This document shows positions 53,663-62,196 of a stretch of 64,000 bases of DNA, piece by piece (the first letter of the stretch is position 1; each line of letters opens with the position of its first letter). This DNA comes from Roseivivax lentus (GTDB lineage: Bacteria > Pseudomonadota > Alphaproteobacteria > Rhodobacterales > Rhodobacteraceae): assembly GCF_900156805.1 (NCBI RefSeq), contig NZ_FTOQ01000002.1, positions 62,001 to 126,000 of the forward strand. Reading direction: 5' to 3'. A program made the position numbers and the translations under genes. The notes beneath the pieces are model-generated. The model saw only the letters and a list, made by a program, of their open reading frames with translations. It was not told where the DNA came from and made no database searches.

Positions 53663-55555
53663 TCAGCCCTTGGGATAGCCCAGCGTCTTCAGCGCATCGC
53701 GCATCTCGTCCACGATGGCCGGGTCGTCGATCGTCGCGGGCATGCGGAATGCCTCGCCATCGGCGATATTGGCCATGGTGCGGCGCAGGATCTTGCCCGA
53801 GCGGGTCTTGGGCAGGCGGTCGACCACCTTGCAGAGCTTGAAGGCCGCCACCGGGCCGATCTGGTCGCGCACGCGCTTGACGCATTCGGCCTCGATCTCG
53901 GCCTCGGGGCGGTTCACGCCCTTGGTGAGGCAGACGAAGCCCATGGGCAACTGGCCCTTGAAATCGTCCGCCACGCCGATCACCGCGCATTCGGCGACAT
54001 CGGGATGGCCCGCCAGCACCTCTTCCATGGCGCCGGTCGAGAGGCGATGGCCCGCCACGTTGATGACGTCATCGGTGCGCGCCATGATGTAGAGATAGCC
54101 GTCCTCGTCCACCCGGCCCGCATCGCCGGTCTCGTAATAGCCCGGGAAATGCGACAGGTAGCTCTTGCGGAAGCGCTCCGGCGCGTTCCAGAGCGTCGGC
54201 AGCGTGCCCGGTGGCAGCGGCAGGCGGATGGCGATGGCGCCAAGCTCGCCGGGGGCGACGGGATGGCCGCCCTCGTCCAGCACCTGCACGTCGTAGCCTG
54301 GCATCGGCACCGAGGGGCTGCCGATCTTCACCGGCATCTCCTCGATCCCGGCGGGCATTCCGGCGATGGTCCAGCCGGTCTCGGTCTGCCACCAATGGTC
54401 GTAGATCGGCTTGCCGGTCACTTTCTGCGCCCATTCGATCGTGTCGGGATCGGCGCGTTCGCCCGCGAGGTAGATCGCGCGCAGCCCCGAGATGTCGTGG
54501 CCCGCCATCATCTCGGCCTTCGGGTCCTCGCGTTTCACCGCGCGGAAGGCGGTGGGGGCGGTGAAGAAGCTTTTCACGTCATGCTCCGCGATCACCCGCC
54601 AGAAGGTCGAGGCGTCGGGCGTGCCCACGGGCTTGCCCTCGAAGAGCACGGTGGTGTTCCCGGCGATGAGCGGGGCGTAGACGATGTAGGAATGGCCCAC
54701 GACCCAACCCACGTCCGAGGCGGCCCAGAAGACCTCTCCGGGGTCGACGTTGTAGATGTTCTTCATCGTCCATTGCAGTGCCACGAGATGCCCGCCGGTC
54801 GGGCGCACCACGCCCTTGGGCGCGCCGGTCGTGCCGGAGGTGTAGAGGATGTAGACCGGGTGATCGCCGCGGACGGGCACGCAGGGCGCGGCCTCGGCGC
54901 CCTCGACGAAGGCGGTCCAGTCGTGATCGCGGCCCTCGGTCAGCTCGGCCGCGAGTTCCGGGCGCTGGAACACGACGGTGAAGTCGGGCTTGTGGGTGGC
55001 GAGGTCGATGGCGCCGTCGAGCAGCGGCTTGTAGGCCACGGTCCGGCCCGGCTCGATCCCGCAGGAGGCGGCGATCACCGCCTTGGGCTTCGCGTCGTCG
55101 ATCCGCACGGCAAGCTCGTTCGAGGCGAAGCCGCCGAAGACCACCGAATGGATCGCGCCGAGGCGCGCGCAGGCCAGCATCGCCACCGCGGTTTCCGGGA
55201 TCATCGGCATGTAGATGATGACGCGGTCGCCCTTCTCGATGCCGCGGGCGGCGAGCGCACCGGCGAAATGCGCCACCTGGTCCTGCAATTCGGCATAGGT
55301 GATACGGCGCTTGGTGCCGGTGACCGGGCTGTCGTAGATGATCGCGGCCTGCGCGCCGCGGCCCGCCTCCACGTGACGGTCGACGGCGTTGTAGCAGGTG
55401 TTCACCTGCGCGTCGGCGAACCATTCGTAGATGTGATCGCCCCGGTCGAAGAGGGCCTGCTTCGGCGCCTCGACCCAGTCGATCGCGCGGGCCTGCTCCA
55501 GCCAGAAGCCTTCGGGGTCATTCTTCCAGGCCTGGTAAACCTCTGCATACGACAT
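53663..55555 (-). CDS. prpE: Propionyl-CoA synthetase
   Basis: This 630-residue adenylate-forming enzyme has SVVFGGFASNELAVRIDDAKPK, the ATP loop ILYTSGTTGAPKGVVR and WWQTETGWTIAG. A hinge GDAGRVDEDGYLYIMARTDDVINVAGHRLSTG precedes the C-terminal KTRSGKILRRTM with the catalytic, acetylatable Lys. Its length matches PrpE and not Acs. It activates propionate in the cytoplasm. MSYAEVYQ at 55555 follows GAGGAGG at good spacing. A cluster of TTTGCAAA-type boxes lies upstream, which fits propionyl-CoA-responsive control. Confidence 0.95.
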   Translation of the reverse strand: MSYAEVYQAWKNDPEGFWLEQARAIDWVEAPKQALFDRGDHIYEWFADAQVNTCYNAVDRHVEAGRGAQAAIIYDSPVTGTKRRITYAELQDQVAHFAGALAARGIEKGDRVIIYMPMIPETAVAMLACARLGAIHSVVFGGFASNELAVRIDDAKPKAVIAASCGIEPGRTVAYKPLLDGAIDLATHKPDFTVVFQRPELAAELTEGRDHDWTAFVEGAEAAPCVPVRGDHPVYILYTSGTTGAPKGVVRPTGGHLVALQWTMKNIYNVDPGEVFWAASDVGWVVGHSYIVYAPLIAGNTTVLFEGKPVGTPDASTFWRVIAEHDVKSFFTAPTAFRAVKREDPKAEMMAGHDISGLRAIYLAGERADPDTIEWAQKVTGKPIYDHWWQTETGWTIAGMPAGIEEMPVKIGSPSVPMPGYDVQVLDEGGHPVAPGELGAIAIRLPLPPGTLPTLWNAPERFRKSYLSHFPGYYETGDAGRVDEDGYLYIMARTDDVINVAGHRLSTGAMEEVLAGHPDVAECAVIGVADDFKGQLPMGFVCLTKGVNRPEAEIEAECVKRVRDQIGPVAAFKLCKVVDRLPKTRSGKILRRTMANIADGEAFRMPATIDDPAIVDEMRDALKTLGYPKG

Positions 55556-55655
55556 GCCATTCCTCCTCACCTCTGTCCTTGCGATCCGTGTTAGGGCCGC
55601 GCGGGCCCGTCTGGCAAGCGCGGAGCGGGCATGGCCCGCCGAAGACGGGCGAGAA

Positions 55656-55760
55656 TTTGCAGAAACCCGATGTTAGCGCCTGCAAAGTTTTGCAAAGTCA
55701 TACGCAATGCAGCGTTATCGTGTAAATATCCGCAGGATTTGCAAATCATGCCTTTGCAGG
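55656..55760 (-). promoter_or_regulatory. Cluster of five TTTGCAAA-type boxes upstream of prpE
   Basis: Exact TTTGCAAA occurs at 55689-55696 and 55738-55745. Near copies are TTTGCAGA (55656-55663), CCTGCAAA (55679-55686) and TTTGCAGG (55753-55760). They form two pairs, each an exact copy plus a TTTGCAGG-type copy: spaced 2 bases apart on the minus strand and 7 bases apart on the plus strand. From memory, the short-chain acyl-CoA regulator PccR of Rhodobacter binds a TTTGCAAA direct repeat at propionyl-CoA genes; RamB relatives use the same core. The boxes sit 100-205 bases before prpE. Confidence 0.7.
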
Positions 55761-55768
55761 CCGGGGAA

Positions 55769-56422
55769 TCATGCGGGCGCGAAGCGGTAGCCGAACCGGT
55801 CGATATCCTGCGCGCAGAGCGTGGCGACCCGCGCCTGCGTGGCCGCGTCGTAATAGGATCGCCAATCCGCCTCCCGCTCCGAACGGTTGGCATGCGGCAG
55901 ATCGAGCGTGAAGCCCAGCAGCGCCTCGAAGCGCGCAAGATCGGCGCCGAGATGTTCGAGCCTGAGAAACAGCGGGCGCGCCTCGGCGCCGTTCGACCAG
56001 CTCACGTAGGAGCCGTAGGGCGCGCGGGCGATCGCGGCGGCATTCGCCGGATCGGCGAGGAAGCCCGCGAAATCGCAGCGTCGGGCCAGCGCGATGGCGG
56101 GGTGGTCGAAATCCTGCGCGCGGGCCCAGTGGTAATAGCTGACCATCCGGTCCCAGGGATTGCGCACCAGCGTGACCACCTGCAGGCGCGCCAGCGTCGC
56201 CTCGGGCAGCGCGCCCTCGATATCGGCGAGGGTGGAATGCTTCCAAAGCCGTCCGCGCGCGTTGAGCGCCTTCAGCCGCCCGCGCCGGGCCTGCGCTTTC
56301 GGGGTGTCGCCGATCAGGATGTCGTCGCGATGCGCCCGCGCCTCCAGCGCCAGCGCCAGCGAGGTGCCGCCGGTCTTGGGAATATGCACGAAGATGTAGC
56401 CGCGCCCGGGCGAGATGATCAT
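55769..56422 (-). CDS. Sulfotransferase family protein
   Basis: This 217-residue protein has the PAPS 5'-phosphosulfate loop IFVHIPKTGGTSLALALEA at the N-terminus and the 3'-phosphate motif VTLVRNPWDRMVSYYHWA, as in the carbohydrate (type 2) sulfotransferase family. It should transfer sulfate from PAPS to a glycan or another acceptor. No glycan genes are adjacent, so the acceptor is unknown. The start at 56422 places the PAPS loop just after the N-terminus. Confidence 0.85.
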   Translation of the reverse strand: MIISPGRGYIFVHIPKTGGTSLALALEARAHRDDILIGDTPKAQARRGRLKALNARGRLWKHSTLADIEGALPEATLARLQVVTLVRNPWDRMVSYYHWARAQDFDHPAIALARRCDFAGFLADPANAAAIARAPYGSYVSWSNGAEARPLFLRLEHLGADLARFEALLGFTLDLPHANRSEREADWRSYYDAATQARVATLCAQDIDRFGYRFAPA

Positions 56423-56601
56423 GTGCGCGAGAATAGGCACGCCGCAGGGCTGCGCAATAGCGTCGGGCGCGGTGCCGATGGCCGTTTGATTGACATCAAG
56501 GCCAGCTTGAGCGCGCGGACATACCCTTTCGCAACGCATCACCTGCCTTGCCCGGATGGCGCCGTGCGGAGCCGCCTCCCAATTCGCAAAGGATTTGTCT
56601 C

Positions 56602-57399
56602 ATGTCTCGCATCGTCTCTCGTCTGCGCCGTTACGTGCCGCGTCGCATCCTCGCCCTGTGCCTCTGTGCTGTGAGCCTTGCCCTCGCGCCGGTCGCGGCG
56701 GCGGCGGAAACCAAGGTCGGCAGCAACGTGGATAATCGCGTTATCTTGGGCATCGCCGCGAAAGCCGACGCGCTGCAGCCCTTCCTGCCCGAGGGCTGGA
56801 CGCCCATGGCCTTCCCGGGCGGTCCGTTTTCCGGAGCGAACGTGTTGTTCGTCGCCATCGACCGGTTGGTACAGCTGGATGGCGAGGGCGCGCCTTTCGG
56901 TCCTGCAAATACGCGGCACATCGCCGTGGCCGGGCTTGGTCAGGCGGGCGGCGAAGGGGCGCCGCGGCTGCATGTCTACCGGGTCTATTCCTCCGATCCC
57001 TCGCCGAACCCGTATGGCAACTCGCTCGGCGCCGACATCACGCGGGTCTACACCGAGGAAGGTCCCGCGAATGAGGGCCGCAGCCGCAGCGAACGCTGGC
57101 GGGTGAGCCCCGAGGGCGGCGGCACGCTTGCGATCGATCTCAGCTTCACCACCGGCATGCGCGGCAAGTCGGCGGGCGAGTCGCAGACCTATTCGAACAC
57201 CGATCCCGATTTTTTCCGCATCTACCGGTATGACCAGGTCACACAAGTCCTGATGAGCGAAGGGCTCGGTATACCGCTGTCCGGCAGCCTCTCGGTGACA
57301 AGCGACGTTCCGGAGCTGTCCGACATCTTCGACGGCAGCGAGGCTGTGGTCGGAGTGATCGACGTGCCGGTCTATGTCCGCGACGTTTTCCTGCCCTGA
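56602..57399 (+). CDS. Exported protein, possibly acetoacetate-decarboxylase-like fold
   Basis: The 265-residue product has a signal peptide (RRILALCLCAVSLALAPVAAAA). The mature part starts TKVGSNVDNRVILGIAAKADALQPFLPEGWTPMAFPGG, a pattern reminiscent of acetoacetate decarboxylase-like or DUF2071-type proteins. I see no catalytic Lys motif that I can assign. It is expected in the periplasm. It is divergent from the sulfotransferase, and no function is clear. Confidence 0.72.
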   Translation: MSRIVSRLRRYVPRRILALCLCAVSLALAPVAAAAETKVGSNVDNRVILGIAAKADALQPFLPEGWTPMAFPGGPFSGANVLFVAIDRLVQLDGEGAPFGPANTRHIAVAGLGQAGGEGAPRLHVYRVYSSDPSPNPYGNSLGADITRVYTEEGPANEGRSRSERWRVSPEGGGTLAIDLSFTTGMRGKSAGESQTYSNTDPDFFRIYRYDQVTQVLMSEGLGIPLSGSLSVTSDVPELSDIFDGSEAVVGVIDVPVYVRDVFLP

Positions 57400-57480
57400 C
57401 ACATCCGGCGCGGCGCGGGGATTGTTTTGCCGGGCCGCACGCGGTCTATACTCTTCGAGACATAAGAAGAGGATAGCATC

Positions 57481-59106
57481 ATGGGATGGTTGCCGGATGA
57501 GACGGGTCTCGACAAATGCGCGGCCAATTACACGCCGCTGACGCCGCTGTCCTTCCTGCGCCGCGCGGCGGATGTCTTCGCCGATCACCCGGCGGTGGTC
57601 TACAAGACCCATCGCAAGAGCTATGCCGAATATGCCGAACGGGTCAGCCGGCTCGCCTCGGCGCTGGCGGGCCGCGGCATCGTGCCGGGCGACGTGGTCG
57701 CCACGCTGCTGCCCAACATCCCCGCCCATGCGGAGGCGCATTTCGGCGTGCCCGCGACGGGCGCGATCCTGAACGCGATCAACACCCGGCTCGACGTCGA
57801 CACGGTGGCCTACATCTTCGGCCATGGCGGGGCCAAGCTGGCGCTGGTCGACAGCGACTTCATCCCGCTTGCCGAGGCCGCCAAGGCCACGATGGCGGGC
57901 GACGGCCCCGAGATCGTGGAGGTGGTCGACACGGTCGCCGGGCGCAGCGCCTCGGGCCGCTACACCACCTACGAGGATTTCCTCGAGGGCGGCGATCCGG
58001 CCTTCGCCTGGATCATGCCCGAAGACGAGTGGGAAAGCATCGCGCTGAACTACACCTCCGGCACGACCGGGCGGCCCAAGGGCGTCGTCTACCATCACCG
58101 CGGCGCCTATCTGAACGCGATGGGGCAGGTGCTGTCCTGGCGCATGGTGCTCTACCCCATCTACCTGACCATCGTGCCGCTGTTTCACTGCAATGGCTGG
58201 TGCCACACCTGGATGATGCCGGCGGTGGGCGGCACCGTGGCCTGCTGCCGCGACATCGCCGCGGGTCCCATCTTCGAGACCATCGCGGAGGAGGGCGTGA
58301 CCCATTTCGGCGGCGCGCCCATCGTGCTGAACACGCTCATCAACGCGCCCGCCGCCGAGAAGCGCACGTTCCCCCAGATCGTCGAGGTCTTCACCGCAGG
58401 CGCCCCGCCGGCACCCTCGACGCTGGCGAAGATCGAACCGATGGGCTTCAACGTCACCCATGTCTACGGGCTCACCGAAACCTACGGGCCTGGCACGGAA
58501 TGCACATGGCAGGCCAAATGGGACTCGGCGCAAGGCGACAAGCGCGCCTCGATCAAGGCGCGGCAGGGCGTGGCGATGCCGTTTCTGGAGGATGTCACGG
58601 TGACCGACGAGGCGATGCGGCCGATCCCCCGGGACGGCGAGACCAAGGGCGAGATCATGTTCCAGGGCAACGGCGTGATGAAGGGCTATTACAAGGACCC
58701 TGAGAAGACCGCCGAAAGCTTCGCCGGTGGCTATTACCATTCGGGCGACATCGCGATCCGCGAAGCGGACGGCTATATCCGCATCGCCGACCGCGCCAAG
58801 GACATCATCATCTCGGGCGGCGAGAACATCTCGTCGGTGGAGGTGGAAAGCGTTCTGATGGGCCATGACGCAGTGTCGCTTTGCGCCGTGGTGGCCAAGC
58901 CCGACGAGAAATGGGGCGAGGTGCCCTGCGCCTTCGTGGAGCTGAAGGACGGCGCCGAGGCCAGCGCCGAGGAGCTGATCGCCTTCGCGCGGCAGACGCT
59001 TGCGGGCTTCAAGACGCCGAAGGCGGTGGTCTTCACCGAATTGCCCAAGACCTCCACCGGCAAGATCCAGAAATTCGAGCTGCGCGAACGGGCCAAGAGC
59101 TTGTGA
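57481..59106 (+). CDS. Acyl-CoA synthetase (DmdB/medium-chain FadD-like)
   Basis: This 541-residue adenylate-forming ligase has the ATP loop NYTSGTTGRPKGVVYHHRGA, IVPLFHCNGWCHTWMMP, YGLTETYGPGTECTW, SGDIAIREADGYIRIADRAKDIIISGGENIS and the C-terminal KTSTGKIQKFELRE Lys. The FHCNGWCHTW segment, with its His and Trp, and the length of about 540 residues resemble 3-methylmercaptopropionyl-CoA ligase DmdB of roseobacters as well as other short/medium-chain ligases. Therefore either DMSP demethylation or short-chain acid activation is possible. AAGAGGA precedes the ATG. Confidence 0.88.
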   Translation: MGWLPDETGLDKCAANYTPLTPLSFLRRAADVFADHPAVVYKTHRKSYAEYAERVSRLASALAGRGIVPGDVVATLLPNIPAHAEAHFGVPATGAILNAINTRLDVDTVAYIFGHGGAKLALVDSDFIPLAEAAKATMAGDGPEIVEVVDTVAGRSASGRYTTYEDFLEGGDPAFAWIMPEDEWESIALNYTSGTTGRPKGVVYHHRGAYLNAMGQVLSWRMVLYPIYLTIVPLFHCNGWCHTWMMPAVGGTVACCRDIAAGPIFETIAEEGVTHFGGAPIVLNTLINAPAAEKRTFPQIVEVFTAGAPPAPSTLAKIEPMGFNVTHVYGLTETYGPGTECTWQAKWDSAQGDKRASIKARQGVAMPFLEDVTVTDEAMRPIPRDGETKGEIMFQGNGVMKGYYKDPEKTAESFAGGYYHSGDIAIREADGYIRIADRAKDIIISGGENISSVEVESVLMGHDAVSLCAVVAKPDEKWGEVPCAFVELKDGAEASAEELIAFARQTLAGFKTPKAVVFTELPKTSTGKIQKFELRERAKSL

Positions 59107-59197
59107 TCGCGAGGCTCTGGCCGGGTGGCGGGCACGGGCTATCTCCCGGTGATCCCCGGCGGCGATGCCCGCCGGACCCCACCCAAGGAGACGGATC

Positions 59198-59350
59198 ATG
59201 AGTGCCGAGACCACGTCCCCGCGCGAGCCGCGTGAGCCCACGAACGAGCGCGACGAGAAGATCGCCGATCTTCGCGGTCGCACGACCACGACGCGCGACC
59301 TGTCCGAACATCGCCGTCACGCCTGGCTCTACGAGGATTTGCTGAACTGA
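59198..59350 (+). CDS. Small acidic/basic protein, 50 residues
   Basis: The peptide SAETTSPREPREPTNERDEK... ending HRRHAWLYEDLLN is highly charged with no hydrophobic segment. AAGGAGAC (59185-59192) stands at ideal spacing before the ATG, which supports translation. No family is recognised. It lies 91 bases after the ligase and may be co-transcribed. Confidence 0.6.
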   Translation: MSAETTSPREPREPTNERDEKIADLRGRTTTTRDLSEHRRHAWLYEDLLN

Positions 59351-59431
59351 CGCACTGGGCGACATTGCGAAGCGCGCGCAGCGCGTGATAGCGTTCCGTG
59401 ACCGTTTGAGGCAGAGCAGCCCGGGCTTCGC

Positions 59432-60460
59432 ATGACAGCGCTTTCGCAATATCAACGCCTTGAGGCGTCGGGCCTTTGGCGCGCCGACGCCCAGGCGCAG
59501 CGCCGAGAGGTCGTCGTGTCGCTGGGCGATGCGAGCCTGACCATCACCGACCTGAAGGACCAGCCGGTGGCGCATTGGTCGCTGGCCGCCGTGCGCCGCG
59601 CGACGCCCAAAGGCGACATGCCCACCATCTACCATCCCGACGGAGATCCCGGCGAGACGCTGGAGCTTGACGCCTCGGGCGCCGAGATGATCGCCGCCAT
59701 CGACAAGGTCCTGCGCGCGATCGAGCGCAGCCGCCCGAGCCCGGGCAAACTGCGGCTCTGGATCGGCGGCGGCATCGCGGCCTGCGTGGTGACGGCGGCC
59801 ATCGTCTGGCTGCCGGGCGCGCTTCTGGATTATTCCTCGGACGTGGTTCCGCCGGTCAAACGCGACGAGATCGGCACCGCCCTGCTGGACCGGATCCAGC
59901 GGGTCGCGGGCCAGCCCTGCGCCGCGCCCGAGGCCGAGGAGGCGCTGCGCGCCTTGGGGCGCCGGGTGCTGGGCGACGGGCGGGGCGGCGATCTGGTGGT
60001 GCTGCGCGGGGGCATCGCCCAGACCGCGCATCTGCCCGGCGGCCTGATCCTGGTGAACCACACGCTGGTCGAGGACCCCGACGACCCGGACGTGACCGCG
60101 GGCTTCGTGCTGGCCGAGGCGGTGCGCGCGGAGCGCTCCGATCCGCTGGTGGACCTGCTGGAGACGGCGGGCCTGTTCGCGACGCTGAAGCTGCTGACCA
60201 CCGGGGAGCTTCCGCCTGCCGCGCTCGATGCCTATGCGGAGGATTTGCTGTCGAACGCGCGTCCGCCGGTCGATCCGGCCCGGCTGCTGCCCGCCTTCGC
60301 GGCGGCGGAGCTGCGGTCCTCGCCCTATGCCTATGCGCTCGACATGACGGGCGAGACGACGCTGGCGCTGATCGAGGCCGATCCGCGCGGCGCCGATGGC
60401 AGCCGTCTCGTGCTGACCGATGCGGAATGGGTGCGCCTGCAGGGCATCTGCACGCGCTGA
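59432..60460 (+). CDS. Membrane protein resembling an M48 protease that lacks the HExxH motif
   Basis: This 342-residue protein has a cytoplasmic-type N-terminal domain, one clear membrane helix (RLWIGGGIAACVVTAAIVWLPGALL, about residues 109-132) and a C-terminal domain. The C-terminal part GGIAQTAHLPGGLILVNHTLVEDPDDPDVTAGFVLAEAVRAERSDPLVDLLE follows the sequence order of M48 peptidases (strand, helix before the metal site). However, the zinc-binding HExxH helix is replaced by LAEAVRAE, so zinc-dependent proteolysis is not expected. I infer a pseudo-protease; remote homology is unverified. Confidence 0.62.
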   Translation: MTALSQYQRLEASGLWRADAQAQRREVVVSLGDASLTITDLKDQPVAHWSLAAVRRATPKGDMPTIYHPDGDPGETLELDASGAEMIAAIDKVLRAIERSRPSPGKLRLWIGGGIAACVVTAAIVWLPGALLDYSSDVVPPVKRDEIGTALLDRIQRVAGQPCAAPEAEEALRALGRRVLGDGRGGDLVVLRGGIAQTAHLPGGLILVNHTLVEDPDDPDVTAGFVLAEAVRAERSDPLVDLLETAGLFATLKLLTTGELPPAALDAYAEDLLSNARPPVDPARLLPAFAAAELRSSPYAYALDMTGETTLALIEADPRGADGSRLVLTDAEWVRLQGICTR

Positions 60461-60505
60461 GGCGCGATGCGGGACCGGCGCCGGGGCGATCCGACCCGGT
60501 GCGGC

Positions 60506-61486
60506 CTAGTCGGCGATCTTCATCACCACGATGGCGGGCTTGATGCTGTGGCGCTTCGCATTGGCCACGAGGCGGCGCGGCACGGTGTTGGTCCAGATGT
60601 CCTGCGTCGCGTTGAAGCCGCTCATGGTCTGGAAGGCGCGCAGCGGGTTCAGCCGGTCATCCGACCAGGCCCGCTCATAGCCGCGCGGGACCACGGTTTC
60701 CTGTTCCACCGACAGGGTCGCGTAGACCTGATCCGGCACCATGTAATGCTCGCCCCGCTCGGGCGCGAAGCGCAGGTTGCTGTCGTCGTAGCCGCGCCGG
60801 ATATAGACGTTCTTGCCCTCGACCGGCTTCTCGCCGCGGCGGATCACGGTGACGTGGTTCGATTGCTGCGGGCCGCAGCGCACGGTCAGGCCCTGGTTGT
60901 TGCCGATATATTGCCGCGAGATCGCCGAGGCGCCGGGGCAGCCGCCCTGCTGGGGGGCCGTGGCGGCCGGGGCAGGCGCGGGCGCGGCCTGGCGCACGAC
61001 GCGCTGCGGGGCAGGGGCCGGCGCGGGGGCAGGCTGCGGCGGGGGGGCCGTGCGCACCACACGCGGGGCGGGCTTGACCACCTGCGGCTGTGGCGCGGGG
61101 GCCGTCCGGGCCGCCTGCTGCGGGGCCGGGGCGGGTTGCGGCGGTGGTGCGCTGCGCACGGGCGCGGCTTGCGCGGGTTCGAGGGTGATGCGCTCGGCGC
61201 TGTCGGGGATGGTCGCGGCGGTGCGGGTATTGCTGGCGCCGAAGGTGGGCGTCTGGCCGCAGATGTGATCGCGCGCGCGGTTCACCCGCGGTATCCAGCT
61301 CGTCGCGCCGTCGATGCCCGCGCGGATATAGACGCAGCCGCGGCTGTCCACGTATTGCCGCCCGTCATAGGAGGCGGGCGGGAATTCCTGCGGCACATCG
61401 GTCGCGCCCTGCTGTGCCTGAACGTGGCCTGCGAAACCAAAGGCGCCCGCCAGATAGAGCAGCGCCACGAAACGAGTTATCTTCAT
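60506..61486 (-). CDS. Exported protein with a Pro/Ala-rich linker, SPOR-like C-terminus
   Basis: The 326-residue product starts with a signal peptide (MKITRFVALLYLAGAFGFAGHVQA). An N-terminal Cys-containing module comes first (YVDSRGCVYIRAGIDGATSWIPRVNRARDHICGQ), common in this family. A long Pro/Ala/Gln-rich linker (about residues 105-190) follows, then a C-terminal domain. The C-terminal part has paired Cys (GGCPGASAISRQYIG, GLTVRCGPQ) and may bind peptidoglycan like SPOR proteins, but I cannot confirm that. It is predicted periplasmic. Confidence 0.75.
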   Translation of the reverse strand: MKITRFVALLYLAGAFGFAGHVQAQQGATDVPQEFPPASYDGRQYVDSRGCVYIRAGIDGATSWIPRVNRARDHICGQTPTFGASNTRTAATIPDSAERITLEPAQAAPVRSAPPPQPAPAPQQAARTAPAPQPQVVKPAPRVVRTAPPPQPAPAPAPAPQRVVRQAAPAPAPAATAPQQGGCPGASAISRQYIGNNQGLTVRCGPQQSNHVTVIRRGEKPVEGKNVYIRRGYDDSNLRFAPERGEHYMVPDQVYATLSVEQETVVPRGYERAWSDDRLNPLRAFQTMSGFNATQDIWTNTVPRRLVANAKRHSIKPAIVVMKIAD

Positions 61487-61554
61487 ACCAAAGCCCCCAC
61501 GGCATTTGGTCAACGATGCCGCAACAAATTGCGTCTGTAAAGCAATGTTGTGGC

Positions 61555-62196
61555 TTATTTAGTTCCGAACATGCGGTCGCCCGCATCGCCGAGGCCGGGC
61601 ACGATATAGCCTTTCTCGTTCAGCCGCTCGTCCAGCGCGGCGGTCACCACGGGCACGTCCGGATGCGCCTCGGCCATGCGCCGGACACCTTCGGGCGCCG
61701 CCAGAAGGCAGAGGAAGCGGACATTGGTGGCGCCCGCCTTCTTCAGCATGTCGATCGCCGCCACCGAGCTGTTGCCGGTCGCCAGCATCGGATCGACGGC
61801 GATGGTCATGCGGTCGGCCAGCCCCTCGGGGACCTTGAAGTAGTATTCCACGGGCTCCAGCGTCTCCTCGTCGCGATACAGCCCGACGAAGCCGACCCGC
61901 GCCGAGGGCACAAGCTCGAGCACACCGTCGAGCAGGCCGTTGCCCGCCCGCAGGATCGAGATCAGCGCCAGTTTCTTGCCGGCGAGCACCGGCGCGTCCA
62001 TCTGCTGGATCGGGGTCTCGATGCGCTTCGTGGTCATCGGCAGATCGGCGGTGATCTCGTAGGCCAGAAGCTGCGAAATTTCGCGCAGGAGCTGCCGGAA
62101 CACGGCGGTGGAGGTGTCCTTCTCGCGCATCAGCGTGAGCTTGTGCTGCACCAGCGGGTGTTCGACGATACGGAGCGTCGCGGGCATCTCGGTCAT
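61555..62196 (-). CDS. upp: Uracil phosphoribosyltransferase
   Basis: This 213-residue enzyme converts uracil and PRPP to UMP. It has the PRPP-binding motif [19 protein letters not shown] and the uracil-binding end [18 protein letters not shown]. The N-terminus ([20 protein letters not shown]) is typical. Its ATG overlaps the adenosine deaminase stop by 4 bases, so it is translated from the same minus-strand operon. Confidence 0.96.
   Translation of the reverse strand: MTEMPATLRIVEHPLVQHKLTLMREKDTSTAVFRQLLREISQLLAYEITADLPMTTKRIETPIQQMDAPVLAGKKLALISILRAGNGLLDGVLELVPSARVGFVGLYRDEETLEPVEYYFKVPEGLADRMTIAVDPMLATGNSSVAAIDMLKKAGATNVRFLCLLAAPEGVRRMAEAHPDVPVVTAALDERLNEKGYIVPGLGDAGDRMFGTK

Noticed and set aside
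61500-61521. Hairpin CGGCAT/ATGCCG upstream of the Pro/Ala-rich protein as a upp terminator
   Set aside because: The stem is only 6 bp with a 10-base loop and has no T-run in the relevant direction, so it is not distinguishable from chance.
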